Assembly: GCA_000442125.1 (NCBI GenBank)
Contig: KE546972.1
Coordinates: 456,022 to 520,021, forward strand
DNA length: 64,000 nt
From: Opeltia flavorubescens
Lineage: Eukaryota; Ascomycota; Lecanoromycetes; Teloschistales; Teloschistaceae
Direction of reading: 5' to 3'
This document shows positions 21,587-33,182 of this stretch, piece after piece. The first letter of the stretch is position 1; every line of letters starts with the position of its first letter. The translations under genes were made by a program, and so were the position numbers. The notes beneath the pieces were generated by a model, which did not search any database, was not told the origin of the DNA, and saw only the letters and a list, made by a program, of their open reading frames with translations.

Positions 21587-22157
21587 ATGGAAGCTGCAAC
21601 AAAAACGTTTTTCAGCTCGTCAAGGTATGCAGTCGCCGGTGCAAGTGCTGATACCTCGAAGTTTGGATACAAATGTCAGTTCATTGTCTCTTCCGAGGAC
21701 ATTTAATGCTGAGATATTCCAGTATTGGCATGGTACCACGCACGACATCTTCCTGTTCAGCCTGTGACGCCTTCCCGTCCGTCCATCGATGTAACGGGGA
21801 CGAGTTATTCGACTGCTGCATCCGTCGCAGAGCTCCCACTTCCGGCGGAGACTTCATTGAGCATCGTAACACAGCCTCACGTTACTATGAATGTTCTCCG
21901 CGAAGCGAAGGAAGCTGGAATTAGCTCTGTTTGGTTGCAACCAGGTACGAGCCATTGCAGAAATTCTATCAAGCATTCAAGTGCTAAGGAAGTAAATTGT
22001 AGGTAGTTTCAATGAAGAAGGCCTCGAATACGCCAAGAAGGAATTTCAAGCAGCTATTGGAGGTAAAGGAGGCCGAGGAGGAGAAGGGTGGTGTGTCCTA
22101 GTTGATGGTGACAATGCTAGACATCAGGTAGAGTCTGAAAAAAGGGAACGATTATGA
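21587..22157 (+). CDS. CoA-binding (Rossmann) domain protein, YccU-like
   Basis: Three exons (21587-21674, 21723-21944, 22003-22157) give 154 residues. The order of motifs fits the stand-alone CoA-binding domain: FFSSSRYAVAGASADTSKFG (first strand and dinucleotide loop), LLAWYHARHLPVQPVTP, LPAETSLSIVTQPHVTMNVL, and AGISSVWLQPGSFNEEGLEY. Bacterial relatives bind CoA or a nucleotide and are related to the alpha subunit of succinyl-CoA ligase, but the fungal proteins have no proven reaction. The last dozen residues (after DNARHQ) are charged and not family-like, so a further intron near 22126 cannot be excluded. Confidence 0.82.
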
Positions 22158-22479
22158 ATAGAGGAAAAGACGGTTTTGCAAGGGAGGTGAAAGTGGTGTT
22201 TTCAATCATTGAAAGCACAGGGACGTCGGACAGTAAGGAGATGTGCCCAATTAGTTCATGGGAAGGCAAAGGTGGTCTCTGACGAAGACAAGAGCTACGA
22301 TTCCCATACCAGAGCCATGTGAATTAATGGATGTATATGTCTTGTATAAGACTACTTTGAATGAAAACAAAATCCTCGTTGTGGAATTAGAGAAGACTCC
22401 GCTACGTATTTACTTAAAAGCGTGCAAGTTGTCACAGTAACAGGCCCCGCCTTAACCGCGGCCAACTTTCAGACCGCGA
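22158..22479. other. Short intergenic region
   Basis: These 322 bp separate two genes on the same strand. A G+C-rich patch (GGCCCCGCCTTAACCGCGGCC) sits just upstream of the next start and may be promoter. An open frame at 22258-22440 is not convincing. Confidence 0.5.
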
Positions 22480-23862
22480 ATGATAGCCCCTGCCAGGTCA
22501 ATTCCACATTCCAAGAGGAGAATGATGGGTTCTTTCGCCGCTCAACCTATACCTTCTTTTATTCCTGATACTGTATTGCCGCCTAAGTTGGACAGCAATG
22601 TCGGTGCTGAATCGTACTTCTTTCAACCACCTACACCGTCCGCCGCTCAGACTCTTCAACAATCCACCATTTTCACACCAAGCGGACATGCCACCCCGAG
22701 CACAAGTCGCAAACGCTCTCGGCATCAGTACTCCTTGTCAGACTCAGCTACGCCATGCTCCGCTACGTCAACAAGTTGGGCAAATCCATCAGGCTACAGC
22801 ACCCCCAATAGGGAAAGCCCCGCTCCATTCGTAAACACACAGTATCGGTTGGCGGGAGGGCTTGATACACCAACTGCTGCCTTGGCTATGTCTATGGATA
22901 TTAGTGAAGAGGATAAGTCATTACAGGACATGGCACTACGAGGACGGAATAGAAGCAAACATCGAGGCATTTCGTCCGAAGATTATTTTTCATGCATCCC
23001 TCCAGCTCTGACTAGAGAAGCCAACGGTCGTCCGCGGATACATCAGAGGTATTCAAATGACGATGGCTGGAGTAAGGCTTTTTATAGCATCTTTGGTGCT
23101 GCTGGGAAGGTCTGGAACTTTTGTAGATCCGGCGCGTTTCAAGGATTCTATGCGGGGAAAGGGCCTGGCTACGCACTGGAAGCAACGACTGACATGGTCA
23201 CTGAGCAGCCTCTGATATGGCATGACATGGATGATAAAGACGTTATTTTTGAGGAAAGAGGAAGTTATCATTCGGTGCCAGGACGATTTCCAGAGGAAGA
23301 CTTCATTGAGGATTACATGTCGCAAGACCATAGCACTCCACCTCGAGCAGCGAAGAAGATCCAGCGATCGAAAGGGGAGGGACAGCTGCGGGAGAATTGG
23401 GTCATGGTTGACAGATATTCAACAACTTCTAGAGACGGCAGCCCAGTGCGGCTCTCCGCTCGAAAACTACCACCATCAAGCGCTCATGGGCGAAGGCCGA
23501 TAACGAGGGCTGATAGAAGACCTGTGCTATCTGCACACAGGCCGTCCTTGACATCTCATGCTGGCTCTCCAGGGATGCGCTCAGATCGTCCCGCTTCATT
23601 TGCTTCTTCGCGCTCACCTCTCACTTCACCACAGAAAGGCAGTCCAGTGAGTGTAGACGTGCAAAAACATGCAGCCCGTATCAGACGGCGAGAGATGGAA
23701 GAAGATGCCAATCTGAAACGGTTTAATCAGCAACTGAAAGCTATGATTCGGGAAGGCAGGGAGGCTCTCGGGACAACGGTTGAGGTAGAAGCCGAAAGCG
23801 ATGCTTTAATCGATGAAGGTTACATCGAAGGAGAATATTTCGATGAACAGGAGAAAGGATGA
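22480..23862 (+). CDS. Conserved-looking fungal protein of unknown function
   Basis: One exon encodes 460 residues. I do not recognise a domain. Residues 1-150 are Ser/Pro/Thr-rich and probably disordered. A compact stretch near residues 190-245 (WSKAFYSIFGAAGKVWNFC, then GAFQGFYAGKGPGYAL) looks folded and slightly hydrophobic. After an acidic, Arg-rich middle, a charged helix near residues 395-440 (KHAARIRRREMEEDANLKRF) ends the protein. The ATG at 22480 is the first, but the MM pair at 22522 is an alternative start. It is clearly coding: the frame is long, codon use resembles the neighbours and no other frame competes. Nuclear or cytosolic location is likely, as there is no signal peptide or membrane helix. 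Confidence 0.75.
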   Translation: MIAPARSIPHSKRRMMGSFAAQPIPSFIPDTVLPPKLDSNVGAESYFFQPPTPSAAQTLQQSTIFTPSGHATPSTSRKRSRHQYSLSDSATPCSATSTSWANPSGYSTPNRESPAPFVNTQYRLAGGLDTPTAALAMSMDISEEDKSLQDMALRGRNRSKHRGISSEDYFSCIPPALTREANGRPRIHQRYSNDDGWSKAFYSIFGAAGKVWNFCRSGAFQGFYAGKGPGYALEATTDMVTEQPLIWHDMDDKDVIFEERGSYHSVPGRFPEEDFIEDYMSQDHSTPPRAAKKIQRSKGEGQLRENWVMVDRYSTTSRDGSPVRLSARKLPPSSAHGRRPITRADRRPVLSAHRPSLTSHAGSPGMRSDRPASFASSRSPLTSPQKGSPVSVDVQKHAARIRRREMEEDANLKRFNQQLKAMIREGREALGTTVEVEAESDALIDEGYIEGEYFDEQEKG

Positions 23863-24340
23863 GAGACCCAACAGGCGGATGAGATCTGCTTTCTAATTGC
23901 TGTATCATATGTTCATGATTGAATGAAATGTCAGGAATTCGAAATCCTGCCTCGAATTTACTGGGAGGCAATCCATATTTGTCGCGGAGCCTGATTTGCA
24001 CTGCTTTGACGCGCGACAAATGCGACATGCCATCCATTTTCCTGAGGTGTATCGCAAATACCAGGTTCAAACGGTCACTGGCTAGCTGACTTGTAAAGTC
24101 TAGTCCTAGCCAAATAGTCCAATCCTCCTTTGATCGTTGTATTGAGCTCGAGACCACGATCTTACTGCATGCCGTCTTGAATGCACTTTTATCTTTTCTC
24201 ATAGTTTAGGTCACCATATATTTGCCGAGGTACGATACGAACCAGATATCATCCTCCGAGTCCATCAGTAGAGGTAGTACATGGTCCCGGTTACTGCTCT
24301 CCAGTGGTCATGTGAGAACATTCAGCAACTTTGATAGATT
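23863..24340. other. Intergenic region between convergent genes
   Basis: These 478 bp hold the 3' flanks of the unknown-function gene and CRIPT. A minus-strand open frame in 23741-24202 overlaps the end of the upstream gene and shows no family likeness. A lone CCGAGG at 24225-24230 is within chance expectation. Confidence 0.55.
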
Positions 24341-24821
24341 TCACTTCGCGGAGAATTTTTGGCCTTGAACAGCTGGTTGATCAGAGGGCTTCGCTCCAGT
24401 CAGTGACTTGCCGCAGACAGCACAAGCCTTTCACTCGTCAGCGGCTTTCACACGATCGACCGAGAATCTCATCACAGTCGTACATTAGCTTTATACGCGC
24501 AACGCTGGCAGTAAGACCGGCCTGACTCGGTTTTGGTTTTACAGGTCTGGCAGGAGCTTGAATATTGCGCGTATGGGTTTTTTGCGGATTTGCTCAGTAA
24601 TTTACTCTGTTGGATTAATTAGCAAGTTTCAAAGATAGTATAACATAGCCTTTGAGTATAAATACCTTGCCTGCCGCAGTGCTCGCGCTTGCAGCAGAAG
24701 ATTTCTCGACCCTCCCAGAGGATCCAGCAGGCGAGCCATAGTACATATCATTCTTCTTCTTGACAGCTGGAGTTGCGAGAGCAGTGCTTTTAAGCTTCTG
24801 CTGACATTTTGCGCACACCAT
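24341..24821 (-). CDS. CRIPT: CRIPT homologue (cysteine-rich PDZ-binding protein family)
   Basis: Three exons (24666-24821, 24484-24606, 24341-24427) give 121 residues. The family marks are complete: MVCAKCQQKL at the start, LATPAVKKK, then NPYAQYSSSCQTCKTK, YCQRCAYKA and CAVCGK. The four CxxC pairs (two cysteines each) presumably bind zinc. The proteins are small, near 100-120 residues, and conserved from fungi to man. In animals CRIPT binds PDZ domains and is also linked to the minor spliceosome; the fungal role is not established. The second intron (GTACGA...AAAG) lies between the last two cysteine pairs. It is divergent from DRS2. Confidence 0.92.
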
Positions 24822-25348
24822 TCTGATGCTAAGCAATGCTACGAGCTGTTCATGAAAAAGCGAGATCGTCGAGAAGTTTGAGGATTCACTTTCGTCATAG
24901 CTAGCCCTCAATACGGGCAAGGTGAGCCGAACTATAAACGGATCATGCTAACGCCAACGGGCTCTAACCTATTGCGAGAAAGTTCATGGCTGCGCCTGAA
25001 GATGCGTACTTTGCTCCCCAACACCAGTGGATGAGTACTATTTCCCTGGAGTATTTCTTAATGAGCGCAGAAATCCTCGGACCATACGCTGATGGAAGGG
25101 ACTCAAGAAACGTAGATCGTGCAAATCTCAATCCATCACCTAACAAATATCCCTTGGTATCCTCACAATCACACCCCAGATTACGGAGCGGCAGTAGCAG
25201 GGCTACTTACCAAAGACAAGCACAAGCGTACCAAAGCGTCAGCTTAAGATCCAACCTGACGCTTCAGAAGGAGATGCGCCTACCGATATCTAAAGCTGCT
25301 TGTTAACATCTAACCACCCCCTCAAATATCATATAACGCAACCCCGGC
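24822..25348. other. Divergent promoter region of CRIPT and DRS2
   Basis: These 527 bp hold both promoters. Overlapping open frames on both strands (24964-25146 and 24986-25306) have no recognisable protein and were discounted. No motif stands out. Confidence 0.5.
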
Positions 25349-28300
25349 ATGGATGATCGGCCACCGCCGGGTCATCAGTCAAGATCACACAATGACAGCG
25401 GATTGTTACTAGACTTGGAAGAGAATGGACCAGTCTACCATGATGGGCGTCCGCCTCCAGTCAACGATGATAATCTCCTACATCAGTACAATATCGATAG
25501 CTCTGACACAAACCAGCCTCGGCCTTCAACATCCTATGATGAATTTGTAGGCTCACAGCACTCTGCCGCTGGTCTCCCAGGAGGGCCTGGTATGGCCACC
25601 ACCGGTGTACCCCAACGGCCGTATCTTGCCGCGGACAACAGGACATACTCGCAAACTTCTGGGTTGAATAACTACCAGCGCTACTCCGATGTAGACGATT
25701 TTCCTGACGATAATCGGTCAATGCAAGGAGGCTTCTATGATACGGCAGACAGCGGAAATACACCTGTTGTTGGAGGAGGTCGCACAAGGAACAGGAGCAG
25801 CGTGCTCAGCGCAGGCGGAGGACTCATCGGAAGAGCCAAGAACATGCTCGGCATGAGGCCAGAATACACAGAAATGGATAACCTGCCATTAAGGGAACCT
25901 GGTCATGGACAGTCGCGTGTGGACTCTGGGGGGACACAAGAGCTTGCACCAAAGTCAGGACAAAGCAAATTACGACCCAGTAATTTCAACTTCAAATTTG
26001 GAAGAGGAAAACCAGATCCTTCTACTCTAGGCCCCAGGCTTATTTACCTTAACAATCCTCCTGCAAACTCTGGGAACCGCTATGTTGACAACCACGTCTC
26101 AACTGCCAAGTATAATGCTGCGACGTTTCTTCCCAAATTTCTCTTCGAACAATTTTCCAAATACGNGAACTTGTTTTTCTTATTCACGGCTGTGTTACAA
26201 CAAATACCGAATATCTCCCCGACGAACAGATACACGACTATTGTGCCTTTAATTATCGTTCTGCTTGTTTCTGCAGGCAAAGAATTGATGGAGGACTTCA
26301 AGCGCAAGAATTCGGACAAATCTTTGAATTATTCCAAGGCTCAGGTACTGAGAGGTTCCACTTTCGAAACGACCAAATGGGTCAATGTTGCTGTGGGGGA
26401 CATTGTACGAGTTGAGTCGGAAGAATCGTTCCCAGCAGATCTTGTTCTACTAGCAAGTTCAGAACCTGAGGGCCTATGTTATATCGAGACCGCAAATTTA
26501 GATGGCGAGACCAATCTAAAGATAAAGCAAGCCATACCTGAGACAGCTAATTTGGTCAGCCCAGCTGAGCTCAGCCGTCTGTCTGGTAGGATTCGTTCGG
26601 AGCAACCCAACAGCAGCCTGTATACCTACGAGGCTACTATGACTCTTCATGCTGGCGGTGGGGAAAAGGAGCTTCCACTAGCACCGGATCAGCTTCTACT
26701 ACGAGGGGCAGTCTTACGAAATACCCCTTGGATTCATGGCGCTGTGGTCTTTACAGGCCACGAAACCAAGCTGATGCGTAATGCAACAGCGACCCCAATA
26801 AAGCGTACGCAAGTAGAACGGATGGTCAACCTTCAGATACTTATGCTCGTGGGAATACTCATCGGACTAAGCATCATCAGCTCTGTTGGCGATCTTATTG
26901 TGCGCAAAACCTTTCGTCAAAAATTGGAGTATTTGATTCTAGGAGGGTACAGCGGTGCAGGGCAGTTCTTCTCCGACATCTTTACGTACTGGGTGTTGTA
27001 CTCTAATCTCGTCCCGATCTCCCTCTTCGTCACCATCGAAATCGTGAAATACTACCAAGCTTTCTTGATCAATTCCGACCTCGACATCTACTATGATCGA
27101 ACCGACACACCAGCGATCTGCCGCACTTCTTCCCTTGTGGAAGAGCTTGGCCAGATTGAATACATCTTCTCTGATAAGACCGGGACCTTGACTTGTAATA
27201 TGATGGAATTCCGGCAATGCTCGATCGGAGGTATCCAGTACGCCGACGACGTTCCAGAAGATCGAAGGGCTACCGACAGTAATCCAGTCGGTATGCACGA
27301 CTTCAGTCGATTACAGCAGGACCGACGGAGCGATGTCAAAGGGGACACGATTCATCATTTCCTTACCTTACTAGCTACGTGTCACACTGTCATACCAGAA
27401 CGTAGAGATGAAAAGCCTGGTCAGATCAAATATCAGGCAGCTTCACCCGACGAAGGAGCCTTGGTAGAGGGTGCTGTCACGCTTGGTTATAGGTTCATTG
27501 CTCGAAAACCACGCGCAGTCACAATTACGGTGGGAGGCGAAGATGCAGAGTATGAGCTACTGGCGGTTTGCGAATTTAATTCAACCCGGAAGCGGATGTC
27601 AACAATCTATCGGTGTCCTGATGGCAAAGTCAGATGCTACTGTAAGGGAGCTGACACCGTCATACTCGAACGATTGGGCAAAGACAATCCAATTGTCGAG
27701 GCAACACTTCAGCACCTTGAAGAATATGCGACCGAAGGACTGCGGACACTGTGCTTAGCAGTACGAGAGATTCCCGAAGAGGAGTTCCAGCAATGGTGGC
27801 AGATATACGAAAAGGCGTCGACGACAGTCAGTGGGAACCGTGCTGACGAACTAGACAAAGCAGCCGAATTAATCGAGCGCGATTTCTACCTCCTTGGCGC
27901 CACTGCTATCGAAGACAAGCTACAGGATGGTGTGCCGGACACGATTCATACCTTGCAAGAAGCCGGTATCAAGGTATGGGTGCTGACTGGCGATCGACAG
28001 GAGACTGCCATCAACATCGGCATGAGCTGCAAGCTGATTAGCGAAGACATGTCACTTCTCATTGTCAATGAAGAAAGCGCCCAGGCAACACGTGATAATA
28101 TTACCAAGAAGCTCAGCGCAGTCCGTAGTCAGTCTTCTGGCGGTGCTGAGCTTGAGACACTGGCCTTAGTTATCGATGGCAAGTCTCTTACATACGCACT
28201 CGAGAGAGGCTTGGATAAAGAGTTTTTGGGCCTTGCGATCCTTTGCAAAGCCGTCATCTGCTGGTAAGACTTTTCATCCATGTGTTGTGTCTTGACTAAG

Positions 28301-29534
28301 GGTTGCTAGCCGCGTATCACCTCTACAGAAAGCGTTGGTAGTCAAGCTGGTTAAAAGAAATTTGAAGTCTCTTCTCCTCGCCATCGGTGATGGAGCCAAC
28401 GATGTATCGATGATTCAAGCAGCGCACGTAGGCGTTGGCATTAGCGGCGTCGAAGGTCTACAAGCAGCGAGGAGCGCGGATGTCGCTATAGGACAGTTCC
28501 GGTACCTTCGCAAGCTACTTCTTGTCCATGGAGCTTGGAGCTATCAACGCATCTCAAAAGTGATCCTCTATTCGTTCTACAAGAACATAGCACTATTCAT
28601 GACGCAGTTTTGGGTATGTGATTTGCTTATTCTCCCGCTTCCATAACTAACGAACGTTACACAGTATTCCTTCCAAAATGCTTTCTCGGGGCAGATCATC
28701 GTCGAATCTTGGACGCTCTCCTTCTACAATGTCTTCTTTACTGTACTCCCACCATTTGTGATGGGAATCTTCGACCAATTCATTTCGGCCCGCCTCCTCG
28801 ACCGCTACCCGCAACTCTACCAACTTGGTCAGAAAGGCGTCTTCTTCAAAATGCACTCATTCTTCTCCTGGATCTTGAATGGGTTTTATCATTCGCTGCT
28901 TACCTACATCTTGTTCGAACTCGTTTGGTATTACGATCTAATCCAGAGTGATGGCAAGATAGCTGGCCACTGGGTATGGGGCCCCCAGGTCTACACGGCT
29001 GTCCTGGCGACGGTCCTCTGCAAAGCGGCGCTTGTGACGAACATCTGGACCAAATACACGTTCATTGCCATTCCGGGGAGCATGGTCATCTGGTTGATCT
29101 TCCTTCCCATATACGGGATTGTAGCACCAAAGGTGGGATTATCGCCAGAATACGAAGGGGTTATTCCCCAACTCTTCACCTCGCCTGTCTTCTACCTTAT
29201 GACAGTCATCGTCCCTGCTCTTTGTCTCTTACGCGACTTCTCCTGGAAGTATGGGAAGAGGATGTACAGGCCGCAAGCGTATCACCATGTTCAAGAAATT
29301 CAGAAATACAATATTCAGGACTATCGACCTCGGATGGAACAGTTCCAGAAAGCGATCAGGAAAGTGCGGCAGGTTCAGAGGATGCGGAAGCAGAGGGGTT
29401 ATGCGTTTAGTCAGGCGGATGAGAGTCAGCAGAGAGTGCTGAATAGCTACGATACCACGATCGGTCGTGGCACGTATGGAGAAATGAAAAGTTCACGGCA
29501 AGGGGTGGACAGAGGGAAGTCGCGAAGGAGATGA
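25349..29534 (+). CDS. DRS2: P4-type ATPase, aminophospholipid flippase (Drs2)
   Basis: Three exons (25349-28263, 28310-28613, 28665-29534) give 1362 residues, like yeast Drs2 (about 1355). P4-ATPases of this type flip phosphatidylserine and phosphatidylethanolamine to the cytosolic leaflet of Golgi and endosome membranes and drive vesicle formation, with a Cdc50-type partner. The marks are all present: the DGETNLK actuator loop near residue 387, PISLFVTIE (the flippase-specific Pro-Ile-Ser-Leu of TM4), the phosphorylation loop [10 protein letters not shown] near 608, the nucleotide-binding [11 protein letters not shown], and the hinge [19 protein letters not shown]. Ten membrane spans are expected; the last six follow the second exon. 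The N-terminal 230 residues are disordered. Base 26166 is an unresolved n in a codon that in this family encodes Ala (KYANLFFLFT), so GCG is likely. Confidence 0.97.
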
Positions 29535-30058
29535 GCGTTGCAATGATAGAGTAAAAATCGCCGGCGTTTCTTACTGCTCGTCCACTCCAATGTTCATGTG
29601 TAGCATTGACATGTTGAGAATTGTATCATACCAGTTGATAATGTTCAAAAAGTGACCCAGGATTATTGTTGTGGATGAAGTCTACTTCCTATTGCGGAAG
29701 GTTCGCCATGAATTTCGACTAGATCTAGGTAGCTCTCTCCTCGCATCATAAAAAAGCTTTCTACTCCACCTCAACTCATGGCCCTGGCATAACAAAAATC
29801 CAGGGACGGGGACGACCGATCTATTTTGCAGACTAGAATCTAAGTAATCTTGCTTATAGTCAATTTTTCTGATGTCTTTGGTACATAAAAATCCCGATTA
29901 CTAGCAGTTACACCATACGCACTTTGCATGTTCAATGATATTTGCTCGTCGATTCTCTGCATTGTTATCTCTCGTTCTCCTATATCCTTGTCTATTCGGC
30001 ATGCCATGATAAAATTGTATTATCCCTATCTCCTTAAATTCTGAGGTATCTGAAGAGC
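29535..30058. other. DRS2 3' flank and nickel-transporter promoter
   Basis: These 524 bp are noticeably A+T-rich compared with the genes on both sides. No CCTCGG box, RNA gene or credible frame was seen; small minus-strand frames at 29901-30310 run antisense to the first exons of the transporter and are not genes. Confidence 0.5.
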
Positions 30059-31807
30059 ATGGACATCTTGATTCTGAAACGCAAGATCGAGACAAGAGCC
30101 AGAGCAATACATTCAAAGGCACCAGGATTGTCTAAAGTTCCATTTCCAGCGCTCGCTATCATTATAGGAGTAGCTTTGGTCAATATCTTGTTGTGGGTCG
30201 CTATTGGGGTGGTTGTTGTATGAGACACTCCAGGAATCATCCGTTTTAGATACACAACTAACGTTCAATAGCATTATCATCGGTATGTACAATGATTTGG
30301 CAGGGGACACTACATCTTGTCCATGAAAGATTGCTCACATTCCGCTCCAAGCGACCTTGCTCCAACCGCTATCATTGCATATTCCCTGGGCTTGCGCCAT
30401 GCACTTGACGCCGATCACATTGCAATCATCGATCTTGTCACACGTCGTCTCGTGGCCACTGGTCAGAAGCCTGTAGCCATTGGGACTTTCTTCTCCCTGG
30501 GCCATTCCACGTAAAGCTCCATCTCCTACCTCTTGCAGTACCTCTTACCCTCCCTCGCTGATTGCACTATACTGAGGTAAACAGCATTGTCATCATAACC
30601 TCCATCGTCGTAGCTGCCACAGCTGAAGCTATCAGTTCCAAATTCGGCACTTTCGGTCGAGTTGGTGGCATCGTTGGTACATCTGTATCCGCCGGCGTAT
30701 TGATCCTGCTCGGCATTGCAAACGCCTACATACTCTGGAGGCTAGTCCAGCAGCTGCGAAGATTTCTCTCCGGGCCTGCTGAGGATCCGCAGCTCACGCT
30801 TCAGGGTCATGGCGTCATGTTCAGACTTCTTCGGAAAGTATTCAAGCTGATGGATAAGTGGGTCGTGGCACTAGATCTCCCCATTCTTTGCTGAACAGAG
30901 AGGCTGAGATGAACGCAGATCTTGGAAGATGTATCCCATAGGTGTGCTATTTGGCGCTGGTTTCGATACTTCGTCAGGCAAGTCGTCTTCCATGATTTAT
31001 CCGGCTTTTCCTAAAACTTCCAAAGACTCCTCTTGTACAGGCAATAATTATGCACTGTTTTCTGTTTTGGAAAGACGATACTCTTTTGAAAGAGAACTGA
31101 CAACATCCTTGAAACAGAGATTGCACTGCTAGGAATCGCATCAATTCAAGGCGCCAAAGGGACCAGTATATGGCTGATTCTGATATTCCCACTTCTCTTT
31201 ACAGCTGGCATGTGCCTCCTTGATACAACGGATGGAGCCCTGATGATGGCTCTGTACACCTCAACAACCGCGGCAAAAGATCGCATTGCCATCCTGTACT
31301 ACTCGATCGTGCTGACGGTTGTGACCGTGGTCGTTGCTGTTGTTATCGGCGTCATCCAGCTTTTGAGCCTGATCTTGAATATCGCAGAGCCCACGGGCAA
31401 GTTTTGGGATGGTGTAAAAGTGGCCGGAGATCATTACGATGTTATTGGTAAGTATTGTGCTTCAGGGGCAATATCTGGCGATTGCTGATTTCTTAGGCGG
31501 ATCCATCTGTGGGTCTTTCATTATCTTTGGAGGGTTAAGCGTTGTCTTGTACAAACCTTGGCGTAGACGATTCGATGAGAAGAGACAGATGCGTCGACAG
31601 CAGCGAGACTTCGACGCGGTTACTGGGGACCATGATCCTAGTATAGAGCGCGGTGATGATAGCCCAGACAGGGACTACGTACTCGCAGTCTCTCCGGCGG
31701 ACCCAAACGCTGATCATCAGTCTGTTGAACTTCCGAGCAGAGAAATCGACGTCACGGGTTCTCGGCATGATACCTTAGACAATCACAACCACAAGGACAA
31801 CGCCTAG
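30059..31807 (+). CDS. NIC1: Nickel/cobalt transporter, NiCoT family (Nic1-like)
   Basis: Seven exons (30059-30217, 30272-30282, 30352-30510, 30585-30857, 30919-30977, 31118-31447, 31497-31807) give 433 residues. The family signature is LRHALDADHIAIID in the second membrane helix (the HX4DH metal-binding motif), followed by GTFFSLGHSTIVI, FGAGFDTSSEIALL and LLFTAGMCLLDTTDGALM, each with the expected metal-site residues. Nickel imported this way serves urease, the main nickel enzyme of fungi. Exon 2 is only 11 nt; exon 1, exon 2 and exon 3 join as GVVV, HYHR, DLAPTAIIAY. The fifth intron begins with GC (CAG|GCAAGT). No break of the frame remains once both are used. The C-terminus is a cytosolic charged tail. 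Confidence 0.9.
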
Positions 31808-32031
31808 CCCACTTTGATTGAGAGATTCATCAGGATCGGGTGAAAAGACTGAGCAGAAGCGCCAGCATTGGTCAAGCTAAAAAGCTAGAATATCAACACA
31901 CATACATGATAAAATCGAACAGGCAAGAACGAATGTCAATGATTATGAAGCGACGATGGGGGTATATCTGACTAGCGGTTTAGCCCAAATATATACATAC
32001 TGGATGTACAGATACTCTGTCATCGTCCGTG

Positions 32032-33182
32032 TCATCGTTCCGCTAATACATTCTTGATGGCACTCCAATCCCTGGGTAAAAGTGCCTTCTCTAACTCGTC
32101 CTTGGCCAGCCATTGGAAGTCCGTCAATCCCTGGGCGTTGTCCTTGAGATTGGCTTGGCCAGCCATAATCCTCCCTTTCATGAAGAAATATTTCTCCCCC
32201 CGTATCTCTTCTGACTTTTCCTTGTCTTTCGCTGCTACTGGGTAATTACGGGTATAATGACCTAGTGGGATATTGCCGACGATCCACGTATTCATGTTCA
32301 GTCCGCCTGTCTGGACGAGAATGCGCTCTGCGGCCTGGAAGCTTGCTGTCAGCACTATATTCTGGATTTCTCCTGAAGCAACGCTTACCGTATGAAGACT
32401 TTCTTTACCCATTAATCCGTCGCTCGGGAACCACCACCTCCCATCCCCTTTCCTAACAACCAAATATAACGTCCTCTGCAGCAACCTATCCAAGCTCTTC
32501 GTATCACCCATCCTATCCGCCTCCGTCACTCTCGGCATCGGCTTCGCCACAGTCTGCCTCTTCACCTCCGCACCCTCATCCCCTTCCCCTTGCGGCACCT
32601 CTACCTCCGCATCCCGCAAAAGCGCCTCAACCTGTTCCTCCGGTTCGCTTTCCCTCGCCCCCATAAGCAATTCGTCATGCCACCCTTCCTTTGCATAAGC
32701 ATTGTACCTCCCAATATCTCTCGCCGGTGTCTGCCGTTCTTTTATTTTCCGCTTCCACTCCACGTCACCCGGTGTACCTTTTTGGTAATAGAAATATCGG
32801 CTGAAAGGCAAAGCGAGTCGCTCGTTTAGGCGCTTCTGGTAGAGGAAATAGGCTTTTTCGAAGGGGGTGAGGTCGCGGGTTAGGATTGGAGGCCGGGAGA
32901 GCATTACGGACGCTCTAGTTCTGTATACTGTGCGGAGAGAGGGAGACGGTGTATTGGTATGGAGGGTACGGGTCGACGGAGGAGGCTCAATGGGATCGGC
33001 TTGAGCGGCGGAGGCGGTTGCGGTAGAGGCGATGCGATAGTGATGCAGGGAAAGGAGGCATATTTGGCAAAGGTGAGTTTTTGGTCCTAGCAAAAATTAG
33101 CCACTCCTGCTACTTGTGGGAATATTGCAAACGGACGCTTCGGTGTTACGAGTCGCGTCACAAGTTCCTGCCGTTTGGTCAT
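32032..33182 (-). CDS. MRPL17: Mitochondrial large ribosomal subunit protein mL46 (Mrpl17)
   Basis: The proposed exons are 33137-33182, 32389-33086 and 32032-32334 (348 residues). The protein has a mitochondrial-type N-terminus rich in Arg, Ser and Thr, then LTPFEKAYFLYQKRLNERL, and a Nudix-like C-terminal fold (LYLVVRKGDGRWWFPSD, AAERILVQTGGLNMNTWIVG, GHYTRNYPVAAKDKEKSEE, EKYFFMKGRIMAGQ), which has lost the Nudix catalytic box as in all mL46. It is a structural part of the mitoribosome. The last intron, 32335-32388, is 54 nt, in frame and free of stops, so reading through would add 18 residues. The first exon (ATG at 33182, 50-nt intron with a GTCCGT donor) is the least certain part; the frame before 33086 has no other ATG. 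Confidence 0.85.

Noticed and set aside
23741-24202. Minus-strand 153-codon open frame
   Set aside because: It overlaps the end of the + strand gene at 22480-23862, is antisense in part, and has no family-like motif; the flanking genes explain the region.
24964-25306. Overlapping open frames on both strands between CRIPT and DRS2
   Set aside because: No recognisable domain, no splice or start context, and the region is expected to be a divergent promoter.
30218-30351. Apparent disruption of the nickel transporter at its 5' end
   Set aside because: An 11-nt exon with two ordinary introns gives a continuous, family-like protein; the gene looks intact.
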